A DNA stretch of 33,938 nucleotides from assembly GCA_036745245.1 (NCBI GenBank), contig DAIOGN010000019.1, positions 1 to 33,938 on the forward strand, read 5' to 3'. Position numbers and translations under genes: made by a program. The notes under the pieces were generated by a model. The model was not told the origin of the DNA. It was given only the letters and a program-made list of their open reading frames with translations, and made no database searches. Origin of the DNA: DAIOGN01 sp036745245 (GTDB lineage Bacteria > Zixibacteria > MSB-5A5 > JAUVRN01). This document shows positions 16,883-24,773 of this stretch, piece by piece (the stretch's first letter is position 1; the number at the start of each line of letters is the position of its first letter).

Positions 16883-17745
16883 GTTACGAGCAGCGAGAAG
16901 TCGAACGCGGGGGCCGAATGCGTGAGAACACCCACGGAGATGAAATCCACTCCGGTTTCGGCGATGGCATGAACGTTTTCGAGCGTGACGTTTCCCGAGG
17001 CCTCCACCGCCACGAACTTGCCCGACTCGGCGGAGATATCGCGGATGCGTGAGACCGCCTTTCGCATCTCCTCGATGGGCATGTTGTCGAGCATTACGCG
17101 ATCCACAGTGAGTCCGGCTGCGAGTGCCGCATCCTTCACGGATTGCACTTCCACCTCCACGGCGAGTCGCGGGCGGGCGGAAGCGGCCGATATGAGCGCC
17201 GCCTTGATGGCAGGCAACATTCCGCCGGCCGCCTTGATGTGGTTTTCCTTCACCAGCACCATGTCGTAGAGCCCCAGCCGGTGGTTCTCCCCTCCGCCGC
17301 AACGCACGGCGTATTTCTGGAGATGGCGGATTCCCGGCAGAGTCTTGCGGGTGTCGAGGATACGGGCCTGGTGCCCGTCGATGGTTTCCACGAACCGGCG
17401 CGTGAGCGTGGCGATGCCTGACAGATGACCCAGGAAGTTGAGCGCCACCCGCTCGCCGGTGAGAATCGATGCCAAGGGACCCGAGAGCGTGGCTACCTTG
17501 CTTCCCGAGGTGAGACGGTCCGAGTCCTCGTACTCCCAGTCGATCTTCACCGACCGGTCCAGTTCTGCGAACACCGCGTCGGCCACTTCCCTGCCCGACA
17601 ACACCCCGTCCTGCTTCGCCACGAGGGTGGCCCGGGCGATGTGCCCCTTCCTCACCGTGGCCTTCGTGGTGACGTCGCCCGAGGCCACATCCTCCGCCAG
17701 CGCGAAGGCCACCACCCGTCGCAAGTACTCGCTGCCCTGATCCAT
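16879..17745 (-). CDS. nadC: Nicotinate-nucleotide pyrophosphorylase (quinolinate phosphoribosyltransferase)
   Basis: Converts quinolinate and PRPP to nicotinate mononucleotide in de novo NAD synthesis. 288 aa. Seen: LAEDVASGDVTT, LNFLGHLSGIAT, DTRKTLPG (131-138), GGGENHRLGLYD and VLVKENH (164-169), plus the C-terminal EASGNVTLENV barrel segment. ATG 17743-17745 gives the standard N-terminus; 54 extra in-frame codons upstream do not resemble the family. First gene of the nadC-birA-coaX run, and divergent from the histidine kinase gene. No convincing promoter was identified in the 125-base divergent gap. Confidence 0.95.
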   Translation of the reverse strand: MDQGSEYLRRVVAFALAEDVASGDVTTKATVRKGHIARATLVAKQDGVLSGREVADAVFAELDRSVKIDWEYEDSDRLTSGSKVATLSGPLASILTGERVALNFLGHLSGIATLTRRFVETIDGHQARILDTRKTLPGIRHLQKYAVRCGGGENHRLGLYDMVLVKENHIKAAGGMLPAIKAALISAASARPRLAVEVEVQSVKDAALAAGLTVDRVMLDNMPIEEMRKAVSRIRDISAESGKFVAVEASGNVTLENVHAIAETGVDFISVGVLTHSAPAFDFSLLVT

Positions 17746-17870
17746 CCGGGGGACGGTAGGCGGCCCCGGAGAGCCGTACAACCCAAAAAACATGCGCCGT
17801 GGGGGTTTAGGCCGGGTATATTCTTTAATGCGCATACAGATTTTGGCGTCGCTCCCGCCGATATAGCGTA

Positions 17871-19562
17871 GTGGGGAGGGGTTTGCTTCTGGAGAACGTG
17901 CACACATGCCGGGTCCAGGGATCCGACGGCCAGTGCTGGCTGAAGAACGCGGGTCCCAATGCCACGATTACACGCGAAATCGCCTGGTCACTTCTGCGCG
18001 AGTGCCTCGCGTGCGAGTTGCTCCAGGACTCCATCTCGCGCGCCGGCGGCCGCCGCACGGCCGACCAGCTCATCGGCCGCACGATGTCGTTCATGATCGA
18101 CGAGCTGCAGACCTACGAACAGCAGCTTCATCGCACCTCGACCAGTCTGCGTAAGCGCGTTTCCGAACTCACACTTCTCAACCAGATCTCCGACGCTCTC
18201 TCGCGCAGTTCCGACCTGAGCCAGACGGTTCAGCTGTTCCTCATCGGCGTCACGGCGGGTGGCGCCGGCGGATTGAATCGCGCCCTGTTGTTGCTGACCG
18301 AAGGGGACGAGCTGGTGGGCCACACGGGTCTCGGCCACCTGTCGCGCGAGGAAGGACAGAAAACCTGGATGGCCATGGCCGAGTCCGGGTCGGAGCTGCA
18401 GATTCTCGCGGATCGGGTTTTCGATGGCACGTTTCGCGCGGATGCCGAACTGAACAAGTTGCTGCGCACCGTGCGCCTGCGGCGGGACTCCGATTCGCCC
18501 CTGGCCTCGTGTCTGCGTGAGCGAGTGGCACGTTCCTACAGCCCCGGAACGAGCGTGGGGCATTCCAACCTCGACAGGATGTACAAGGACACGCCGTTTG
18601 TAGCCGTGCCGCTGTTCATGGAACACGACGAAGTGGGCGTGCTGGTGGCCGACAATTTCGTGACGGGTCTCCCCATTATCGAAGAGTCGATTTCACTTCT
18701 GCAGACTCTGGCCCACCAGGCCGCGTCCGAGATCATCAACCACCGGCTGCACGCCGATCTGCAGCGCCAGCTCCAGGAAACCGAGCACCTGTACGAGCTG
18801 TTGCGCGAGAATCAGAACTACCTGCTTCAACATGAACGGCTCGTGGACATGGGCAAGCTGGCCACCACCGTGGCCCATGAGATCAAGACGCCGCTCGTGG
18901 CCATCGGCGGCTTCGCGCGCCGCGCGGAGCGCAGGCTTCAGGCGGGTGAGCAGCCGTCGCAGCGCGACCTGGACATGATCATCAAGGAAGTGTCCCGGCT
19001 GGAGCGCATCACAAGCGAGATTCTGGACTACTCCAAGGAAGTGCGGCTGAACTTCGAGCGAGTGGATCTGCGGGAGGCGCTGGACGATTCTCTGGACATC
19101 GTGGAATCACGCCTCGATGCCGCGGGCATACACGTTCAGCGGAAGTACCCCGAGAGTGCGTGCCCTGTGAAGGCCGACCCGCGCCGGCTGAAGCAGGTGA
19201 TGCTGAACCTGTTCGAGAACGCCATCGACGCCCTCTCCTCCACGCCCGAACGGCCTGTGGCGGGAGGGACGATCACGCTTTCGGTGTTGGACGCTGGCGA
19301 CGCCGTGACCCTGGAAATGTCCGATACGGGGCCGGGGATCCCGGACGATCTCTTCGACCGGGTCTTTACGCCCTTCTTCACGACCAAGCCCGAGGGATCC
19401 GGGCTCGGCCTGCCCGTGACCCGACGCATCATCACCGACCACGGCGGCCGGATATCTCTTGCCAAAGACGACTTCGGACACACACGTTTTCTCATAGAAT
19501 TGCCCGGCTGGCGCGAGCCCGCCGTGCGGGAGATGGAACATGTCACGAATACTGGTAGTTGA
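17871..19562 (+). CDS. Soluble GAF-domain sensor histidine kinase with N-terminal Cys cluster
   Basis: Up to 563 aa, no membrane segments, so cytosolic. N-terminal Cys cluster Cys13, Cys22, Cys45, Cys48 (CxxC at the end) may bind metal or sense redox. A GAF-like domain follows, about 100-290 (LNRALLLLTEGDEL; VAVPLFMEHDEVGVLVADN), then a coiled coil to about 325. HisKA has His336 in VAHEIKTPLVAIGGF, and HATPase has NLFENAIDAL (N450), SDTGPGIP and FFTTKPEGSGLGL. All kinase boxes are intact. Start is uncertain: GTG 17871, TTG 17883 or GTG 17898; all keep the Cys residues. It overlaps the response-regulator gene by 23 bases, so the two are partners. Confidence 0.88.
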   Translation: MGRGLLLENVHTCRVQGSDGQCWLKNAGPNATITREIAWSLLRECLACELLQDSISRAGGRRTADQLIGRTMSFMIDELQTYEQQLHRTSTSLRKRVSELTLLNQISDALSRSSDLSQTVQLFLIGVTAGGAGGLNRALLLLTEGDELVGHTGLGHLSREEGQKTWMAMAESGSELQILADRVFDGTFRADAELNKLLRTVRLRRDSDSPLASCLRERVARSYSPGTSVGHSNLDRMYKDTPFVAVPLFMEHDEVGVLVADNFVTGLPIIEESISLLQTLAHQAASEIINHRLHADLQRQLQETEHLYELLRENQNYLLQHERLVDMGKLATTVAHEIKTPLVAIGGFARRAERRLQAGEQPSQRDLDMIIKEVSRLERITSEILDYSKEVRLNFERVDLREALDDSLDIVESRLDAAGIHVQRKYPESACPVKADPRRLKQVMLNLFENAIDALSSTPERPVAGGTITLSVLDAGDAVTLEMSDTGPGIPDDLFDRVFTPFFTTKPEGSGLGLPVTRRIITDHGGRISLAKDDFGHTRFLIELPGWREPAVREMEHVTNTGS

Positions 19563-19902
19563 AGACGAACCGGGGCTTCAGCAGCTCTACAAGCTGGAAC
19601 TCGAAGAGGTGGGACACGAGGTGATGCTGTGCGGCGACGGCGAGTCGGCCCTGGCCGCTACACGGGACGAAGGCTTCGACCTGGTGGTGCTGGACATCAA
19701 GTTGCCGAGAATGGACGGCACGGAAGTGCTCCACGAACTCAAGAAGCGCAACCGCGATCTGCCCGTGATTCTCAATTCGGCGTACGCCACCTACAAGAAC
19801 GACTTCTCGAACTGGCTGGCCGATGAATTCGTGGTGAAGTCGGCGGACCTGACGGAGTTGAAAGCCAGGATCGAATCGCTTCTGGCCGCTCCGCGGGCGT
19901 AA
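19540..19902 (+). CDS. Single-domain response regulator (CheY-like receiver)
   Basis: 120 aa, receiver only: acidic pair Glu8-Asp9 (VVEDE), phospho-acceptor Asp52 (VVLDIKLPRMDG), Ser80 (ILNSAY) and Lys100 (VVKSAD). No DNA-binding or enzyme output domain, so the signal must pass on by protein contact or phosphotransfer. The ATG lies inside the end of the kinase gene with GGAG at good spacing. The usual Thr/Ser-Ala switch reads NSAYAT, as in some atypical receivers. Confidence 0.93.
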   Translation: MSRILVVEDEPGLQQLYKLELEEVGHEVMLCGDGESALAATRDEGFDLVVLDIKLPRMDGTEVLHELKKRNRDLPVILNSAYATYKNDFSNWLADEFVVKSADLTELKARIESLLAAPRA

Positions 19903-19909
19903 AAGTAAA

Positions 19910-19962
19910 TGGGGTCAGAGGCAAATTAAGCGGCGGCTGTCGGTAATTCGGGTCTGACCCCA
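19910..19962. repeat. REP-like repeat, locus C (complete two-ended unit)
   Basis: 53-base element between the convergent response-regulator and rmuC genes. Left end TGGGGTCAGAGGCAAATTAA; right end GGGTCTGACCCCA. The outer ten bases are perfect inverted repeats (TGGGGTCAGA / TCTGACCCCA), with an AATTA match further in. It could fold as a hairpin at both 3' ends. A T-run follows at about 19978-19983, but too far from the stem for a standard terminator. Confidence 0.75.
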
Positions 19963-19986
19963 GTTCTTTGTGATCGCTTTTTTACC

Positions 19987-21345
19987 TCACTCCAGAATCG
20001 TGAGCTGGCGAGGGGACTGCTCGATGGGGCGAACCTCTTCGATCTCTCGCTTTCCTTCCGCCCCGAGTTCCTTGAATTTGCGCGCTGACGCGAGCAGGCG
20101 CGTCTCCACAGAGCTGACCACCGCGTTGTAGCTATCCACGGACTTCGCCAGAGAGCTCCCCAGGCTGTCGATGTGGCCGGCCACGACCGCGATGCGATCG
20201 GCGAGTTCCTTGCCCAGCTGACTGATCTTCTGCGCGCCGTCGGCCACCAGTTCCTGCCGCCAGCCGAAGGCGATGGCTCGCAGGAGCGCGATAAACGTAG
20301 TGGGCGTGGCGATCACTACGTTCTGCGTGAGCGCGCTTTCAATCAGTCCAGGATCGGACTCGGCGGCCGCCGCCAGGAAACTGTCGTTGGGAATGAACAT
20401 CACCACGAACTCGGGCGTGGTGGTAAACTGGTTCCAGTACTCCTTGGTGGCCAGTTTGCTCACGTGTTGCCGCACCAGGAGTGCATGCCGTGCCAGAGCC
20501 TGAGTCTTGTCGGCGTCCCCGGTGGCTTCGAGCGCTTCCATGAATCCTGCGAGCGGCACCTTCGAATCGACCACCACCTCCCGGCCGGCGGGGAGTTTTA
20601 CCACCATGTCGGGCCGCAGTCGACCGGCCTCCCCGGTGACCGACTCCTGCTCCACGAAATCGCAGTGTTTCGACATGCCCGCAAGCTCGGCCGTCTTGCG
20701 CAGAGCGATTTCGCCCCACCGGCCGCGGATCTGCGGCGACTTGAGGGCGTTCACCAGCTGGCTGGTTTCGTGCCGCAACGCCACTTCGGCCTGCGCGAGC
20801 GACCGCAATTGTTCGCCCACGGCGCTGATTTCCTTCACCCGCCGCTCTTCCATGCCGCGTGCCTGTTCGCGAACGTCGGCCAGAGCCTTGTTCAGTGGTT
20901 CCACCAGTTGCGCCACGGCGGTGCGCCGCGTGTCAAGATCGGATTTGGCGTCGTCGGAGAGCGCCTTGAACTTCTGCTCGGCCAGGGTGAGGAAGCCTTT
21001 GTTGCTCTGAGCCAGCGCGTCGGCCGCGAGCGCCTTGAATACATCGGTGAGGTTCAGCTTGGCCTGCTCCAGGAGGTCCTTCTGGGCCACGAGATTTCGA
21101 TGCGACTCCTCCAGCCGCGCCAGCGCGTCGGCGCGGTCCGTTTCAGAACGGCTGAGCTTGTCCCGCAGCGGTTCGAAATCCCGCTGCGCGAAGGCGAGCT
21201 GCTCTTTCACTTCGGACGCCACGGCTTCCGCGGCCGAGGTGCGAGTCTGTGCCTCCGCCAGCCTTCCGGCGGCTCTCACACGAGCCACAAGGTAGGCCAG
21301 TACACCCGCCACCACGGCGGCGATCGCAGCAACTATCAGAATCAT
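19987..21345 (-). CDS. rmuC: RmuC-family protein (predicted PD-(D/E)XK nuclease, DNA recombination)
   Basis: 452 aa. One N-terminal membrane helix (1-20), a long coiled coil (about 25-215), then the RmuC domain: IRGRWGEIALRKTAELAGM, RPDMVVKLPAGREVVVDSKVPLAGF (nuclease-like core), VVMFIPNDSFLAAA and TPTTFIALLRAIAFGWRQE. In E. coli, RmuC limits inversions at short inverted repeats; the mechanism is not settled. It follows purM after 15 bases and ends the long minus-strand array. A REP-like element lies 24 bases past its stop. Confidence 0.92.
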   Translation of the reverse strand: MILIVAAIAAVVAGVLAYLVARVRAAGRLAEAQTRTSAAEAVASEVKEQLAFAQRDFEPLRDKLSRSETDRADALARLEESHRNLVAQKDLLEQAKLNLTDVFKALAADALAQSNKGFLTLAEQKFKALSDDAKSDLDTRRTAVAQLVEPLNKALADVREQARGMEERRVKEISAVGEQLRSLAQAEVALRHETSQLVNALKSPQIRGRWGEIALRKTAELAGMSKHCDFVEQESVTGEAGRLRPDMVVKLPAGREVVVDSKVPLAGFMEALEATGDADKTQALARHALLVRQHVSKLATKEYWNQFTTTPEFVVMFIPNDSFLAAAAESDPGLIESALTQNVVIATPTTFIALLRAIAFGWRQELVADGAQKISQLGKELADRIAVVAGHIDSLGSSLAKSVDSYNAVVSSVETRLLASARKFKELGAEGKREIEEVRPIEQSPRQLTILE

Positions 21346-21360
21346 GAGTGTCCCCGGAAC

Positions 21361-22449
21361 CTACGCGGGCTGAAAATGGTTGCCGCGTCCCACGAGCTTG
21401 CGCGCTCGCAGGTCTACCCGTTTTTCGCCTGAGACTACGCGGCCAAGCACCCAGGCCTGCTTGCCGTCGGAGCGGGCGGTTGCGAGCACGTCCTTCTCCG
21501 CGGCCCGATCACAGACCACGCAGAAGCCCACTCCCATGTTGAACACCTCGAACATCTCCGTGTCCGGAAGAGCGCCCTTGTCCTGAATCAGCCCGAAGAT
21601 CGGCTGCGGTTCCGGCAGAAAATCCAGGTCGTACCCCACCTCCGCCTCCAGCCGCATGAGATTTGTGAGCCCGTCGGATGTGATGTGCACCAGTCCGTGC
21701 ACGGGCAGGCCCGCTTTGAGCATGGCCATTACTTCCTTCACATAGATCGCCGTGGGCTCAAGCAGTGTGTCGCCCAGCGTGCCGCCCAGGCCCGCGGGAC
21801 GGGACGTCACATCGAAGCCCGCCTTCTCGAACAGCACCTTCCGTGCCAGCGTGTAGCCGTTTGAATGCACCCCTGTGGACGCGATTCCAATCACAGAGTC
21901 GCCGGCGCGAACAGATTCGCCCGTGATAATGCGATCGAGATCCACCACACCCACGGCCGTGCCCACCAGATCGAACGACCAGTCCTCGCGCACACCGCGG
22001 ATCATCTCGCGTACCTGCGCCACTTCGCCGCCGGGAATGGTGATGTTGGCGAGTTCGCAGGCGCGGTACAGCCCTTTGCCCAGTTCGGCGAGCAAGCGCT
22101 CATGCGGCACCTGCACCGCGATGTAGTCGAGCAGGGCGAGAGGTTCGGCGCCGATGCAGATGAGATCGTTGACGTTCATCGCCACGCAGTCGATTCCCAC
22201 TGTGTCGTAGCGGTCCATCATCTCGGCAATGAAGAGCTTGGTGCCCACTCCGTCGGAGGACACAGCGATGCCGCGCTTCTCATCCAGGGCGATCACGTTG
22301 GCATAGTGGCCCAGGGGCAGCACCGGGCGCCCCAGCCCCTGCCGCAGTGCGAATGACCGGGTGACCCATTCGCCCAGTTTCGCCATGCCGCGCTCTTCGC
22401 GGTCGGTGTCGACGCCGGAATTTGTGTAGATGGAAGATTCCGTGGCCAT
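21361..22449 (-). CDS. purM: Phosphoribosylformylglycinamidine cyclo-ligase (AIR synthase)
   Basis: ATP-dependent ring closure in de novo purine synthesis, cytosolic. 362 aa. Seen: IYTNSGVDTDREER at the N-terminus, SSDGVGTKLFIAEM, GIDCVAMNVNDLICIGAEPLALLDY, IPGGEVAQ, STGVHSNGYTLAR, VHITSDGLTNLMR and FNMGVGFCVV. All family landmarks appear in order. Its ATG lies six bases after the tsaD stop. No other purine gene is adjacent. Confidence 0.95.
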   Translation of the reverse strand: MATESSIYTNSGVDTDREERGMAKLGEWVTRSFALRQGLGRPVLPLGHYANVIALDEKRGIAVSSDGVGTKLFIAEMMDRYDTVGIDCVAMNVNDLICIGAEPLALLDYIAVQVPHERLLAELGKGLYRACELANITIPGGEVAQVREMIRGVREDWSFDLVGTAVGVVDLDRIITGESVRAGDSVIGIASTGVHSNGYTLARKVLFEKAGFDVTSRPAGLGGTLGDTLLEPTAIYVKEVMAMLKAGLPVHGLVHITSDGLTNLMRLEAEVGYDLDFLPEPQPIFGLIQDKGALPDTEMFEVFNMGVGFCVVCDRAAEKDVLATARSDGKQAWVLGRVVSGEKRVDLRARKLVGRGNHFQPA

Positions 22450-22455
22450 AGGCGC

Positions 22456-23499
22456 TCAGTCTAGCCCCGAACGGGCCCCTTCCCAAGCGAAAACCTTGCC
22501 GTCGGGCCACAGCGGCCAGCGTGCCACGGCGGGAATCCACGCGGGCGACTCCGCGCCGCGCTCCAGGTAAAAGTGACCCACCGCGGCAATCATCGAGGCA
22601 TTGTCGGTGCACAAATTCTTTGGCGGGTACAGGCAACGCAGTCCGCGCGCACTCTCGAGATCGAGCAATTCCCGCAGTCGAGCGTTGGCGGCCACGCCTC
22701 CACCCACGGCCAGCGTGTTCACACCCAGTCGCCGACAGGCGGCCGTGGCCTTGGTCACCAAAACGTCTACGGCGGCTTCCTCGAACGACGCGGCGATGTC
22801 GGCGCGATCTCGTTCGGACAATTCGCCGCGCTCCTGCACATGCAGTGCCACGGCGGTCTTCAGTCCGCTGTACGAAAAGTCGAAGCCGTCATGCAGCCGC
22901 ATGCCGCGGGGAAAGCGAACGGCGTCGCGACGACCCTTCTCCGCTACACGGCCGATTGCCGGTCCGCCGGGATACCCGAGCCCGAGGATTTTGGCCACCT
23001 TGTCGAAGGCTTCGCCGCAGGCATCGTCGCGCGTTTCGCCCAATCCCACGTAGTCGCCCCAGTCGCGCACCAGAGCCAGAAGCGTGTGGCCGCCCGACAC
23101 CACGAGCGCCACAAACGGCGGCGCCAGATCGGGAAACGCGAGGCGATTGGCAAACACGTGCCCTTCCAGGTGCGACACGCCCACCCATCTCACCTTTAAA
23201 CCCGCAGCCAGTCCCTTCGTCCACGATACACCCACCAGCAGCGCTCCAAGTAGACCCGGACCGGCCGCCACGGCAATGCCGCCGAGATCACGCGGCGCCA
23301 CGCCTGCTTTGGCCATCACGCGTTCGAACAACTCGGGCAACAGCTCGAGGTGCGCCCTCGCTGCCACTTCAGGCACCACGCCGCCGAAGGCCTCGTGTGC
23401 CATCTGCGTGGCGAGTTCCTCGGCCAAAACATCGCGGCCGTCCCGCAGTACGGAGACGGCCGTCTCGTCACAGGTGGTCTCAACGCCGAGAACGATCAA
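22456..23499 (-). CDS. tsaD: tRNA N6-threonylcarbamoyladenosine transferase TsaD
   Basis: Transfers the threonylcarbamoyl group to A37 of ANN-decoding tRNAs, with TsaB, TsaC and TsaE. 347 aa. Seen: GVETTCDETAVSVL, metal ligands His110 and His114 in HLEGHVFAN, VSGGHT, GEAFDKVAKILGLGYPGGP, VGGGVAANARLR and CTDNASMIA carrying the third ligand Asp. The start is TTG 23497-23499, overlapping the ybbR stop (TTGA). It gives exactly the family N-terminus (MIVLGVETTCDET). TsaB, TsaC and TsaE are not in the window. Confidence 0.96.
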   Translation of the reverse strand: MIVLGVETTCDETAVSVLRDGRDVLAEELATQMAHEAFGGVVPEVAARAHLELLPELFERVMAKAGVAPRDLGGIAVAAGPGLLGALLVGVSWTKGLAAGLKVRWVGVSHLEGHVFANRLAFPDLAPPFVALVVSGGHTLLALVRDWGDYVGLGETRDDACGEAFDKVAKILGLGYPGGPAIGRVAEKGRRDAVRFPRGMRLHDGFDFSYSGLKTAVALHVQERGELSERDRADIAASFEEAAVDVLVTKATAACRRLGVNTLAVGGGVAANARLRELLDLESARGLRCLYPPKNLCTDNASMIAAVGHFYLERGAESPAWIPAVARWPLWPDGKVFAWEGARSGLD

Positions 23500-24383
23500 G
23501 GTCTTCGGATCCGTACACGGTCGGGGTGAATGGAGAGGATCTCCACCAGAGGCGGGACCGACGCATGCACCGTGTAGAAACTGTCGGCGCGAGCATGGGC
23601 GGGCACCGTCACTGCGGCGCGGTAGTACTCAACGCCCAGTCCGCTCAGTCGCGCTTCCGCGCCTGCCACGCCCAGCGTGACTTCAGGCGGATCGGCCGAC
23701 CAGCCCGCCGGCACCTGCACCGGCACGCCCGCGATTTCGCGGCGCACGCTCGGCGCCACTTCAAGCTCGAGCCGCACCGTGGCCGGCTCGGCGCGCACGT
23801 TGTACGCCTCGCCAAGCTCCAGCGCCACCTCGCGCGACACCGATTCGGTGAGCAGGCGCAGATCCACGGGTACGGTGTTCACGGCCGACACCGCTTCCAC
23901 TCGCGCCCTGGGCCCCGAGAGCATCACCTGATCCGGCACGAGCGCCGGAGGCTTTACCAGCGACAACCCGGGCGACGTGGCGTACTCTCCTTGAAACCGC
24001 ACCCGCTTGGGCTGCTGCACCAGGGAGTCCACGTGCACCGTGACGAACGTGGGTTCGAGAACGCGCTGCACTCCCACGTCCGCATCCATGTTGAGCAACA
24101 GATGCGCCGGGGTGACGGCCACGCGCTCGGTCATGCCCGGCTCCACGAGTAGCTCGGCTGTGCCGCCGTCCCACATCAGTCGCATGATGTCTTTCCCCGA
24201 GCCATGCACCTGCAGGCGGATCTTGTCGGGAAGCGGATCGGTGAGCACCCAGCCCGTGGGCAAGGGAGCGGCACGGAACGCCAGTTCGGCGCGATAGTCG
24301 TACGTCTTGTCGGTGACGACGTGGAACCACAGCAGAAACGCCAGGCCCAGCGCAGTGAGCTTCAGCGGGAGATTCTTGAGCAC
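23496..24383 (-). CDS. YbbR-domain protein (CdaR-like)
   Basis: 295 aa. One N-terminal membrane helix (LKLTALGLAFLLWFHVV) and then tandem extracytoplasmic YbbR-type beta domains, recognisable by repeated PDQVMLSGPRARVEAV and WSADPPEVTLGVAG-type segments. In many bacteria a YbbR protein pairs with the diadenylate cyclase CdaA (c-di-AMP); no cdaA is in the window, so that link is not shown. Start GTG 24381-24383, two bases after the zinc-ribbon gene stop, gives a proper signal anchor; the longer open frame upstream overlaps that gene. Four-base overlap with tsaD. Confidence 0.85.
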   Translation of the reverse strand: MLKNLPLKLTALGLAFLLWFHVVTDKTYDYRAELAFRAAPLPTGWVLTDPLPDKIRLQVHGSGKDIMRLMWDGGTAELLVEPGMTERVAVTPAHLLLNMDADVGVQRVLEPTFVTVHVDSLVQQPKRVRFQGEYATSPGLSLVKPPALVPDQVMLSGPRARVEAVSAVNTVPVDLRLLTESVSREVALELGEAYNVRAEPATVRLELEVAPSVRREIAGVPVQVPAGWSADPPEVTLGVAGAEARLSGLGVEYYRAAVTVPAHARADSFYTVHASVPPLVEILSIHPDRVRIRRP

Positions 24384-24385
24384 AT

Positions 24386-24577
24386 CTACTTGCGCGGTTG
24401 CGGCAGGGCCTTGCCGAAGCTCACTTCGCCGTTGTCGATCCGGATGAGAAAGGCACACTCCGGATTGGCGCACACCCAGGCTTTGTAGCGGATGGTGGCC
24501 CCGTCCCGGCCGTAATCAGAGAGGGGGAGAAGCTTGCCCCCGTCACACTTTGGACATTCCGGAAATTGAGCGAACAT
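24386..24577 (-). CDS. Small zinc-ribbon protein
   Basis: 63 aa with two Cys knuckles, CPKC (residues 8-11) and CANPEC (36-41), separated by about 24 residues: a zinc ribbon. The ending FLIRIDNGEVSFGKAL resembles small metal-binding proteins of unknown role. ATG with AAGGAGG four bases upstream, one of the strongest ribosome sites in the region. It starts the ybbR-tsaD-purM-rmuC run. I do not know a function. Confidence 0.8.
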   Translation of the reverse strand: MFAQFPECPKCDGGKLLPLSDYGRDGATIRYKAWVCANPECAFLIRIDNGEVSFGKALPQPRK

Positions 24578-24730
24578 GCGTCCTCCTTACCCCACCCATG
24601 GAATGCGTCCCCGGCTCCATTGCGGCCGGGCTTCCTGCGTCCAGATCTCCGGATATTGGATTCGCCGCAGGGATGGCAAGGTCGCCCGTGCGGCACGCCC
24701 ACACCACCCACTGCGGGTAGTATAGGCCCC

Positions 24731-24764
24731 CCGGGGTGGGCGCCCAAATGTTTTTGGGCCCCGG
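24731..24764. other. Nested inverted repeat between the propeller and zinc-ribbon genes
   Basis: In the 196-base gap, GCCCAAA (24742-24748) and TTTGGGC (24753-24759) form a perfect 7-bp stem with a four-base loop. CCGGGG (24731-24736) and CCCCGG (24759-24764) can pair around it. No T-run follows directly on either strand. It could slow or end transcription after the propeller gene; nothing else was recognised in the gap. Confidence 0.45.
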
Positions 24765-24773
24765 AAGCGCGCG

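Noticed and set aside
16883..17302. Extended N-terminus of BirA (about 140 extra residues)
   Set aside because: It lies inside nadC in another frame, is Arg/Gly-rich, and the ATG at 16880-16882 gives a complete family-length protein.
17746..17870. Promoters in the nadC/kinase divergent gap
   Set aside because: TATATT-like boxes exist (for example 17817-17822), but no -35 box lies at proper spacing on either strand, so no promoter is called.
19970..19986. T-run after the locus C repeat as a rho-independent terminator
   Set aside because: About 15 bases separate the stem from the T-run, and no tight stem adjoins it, so a standard terminator is not supported.
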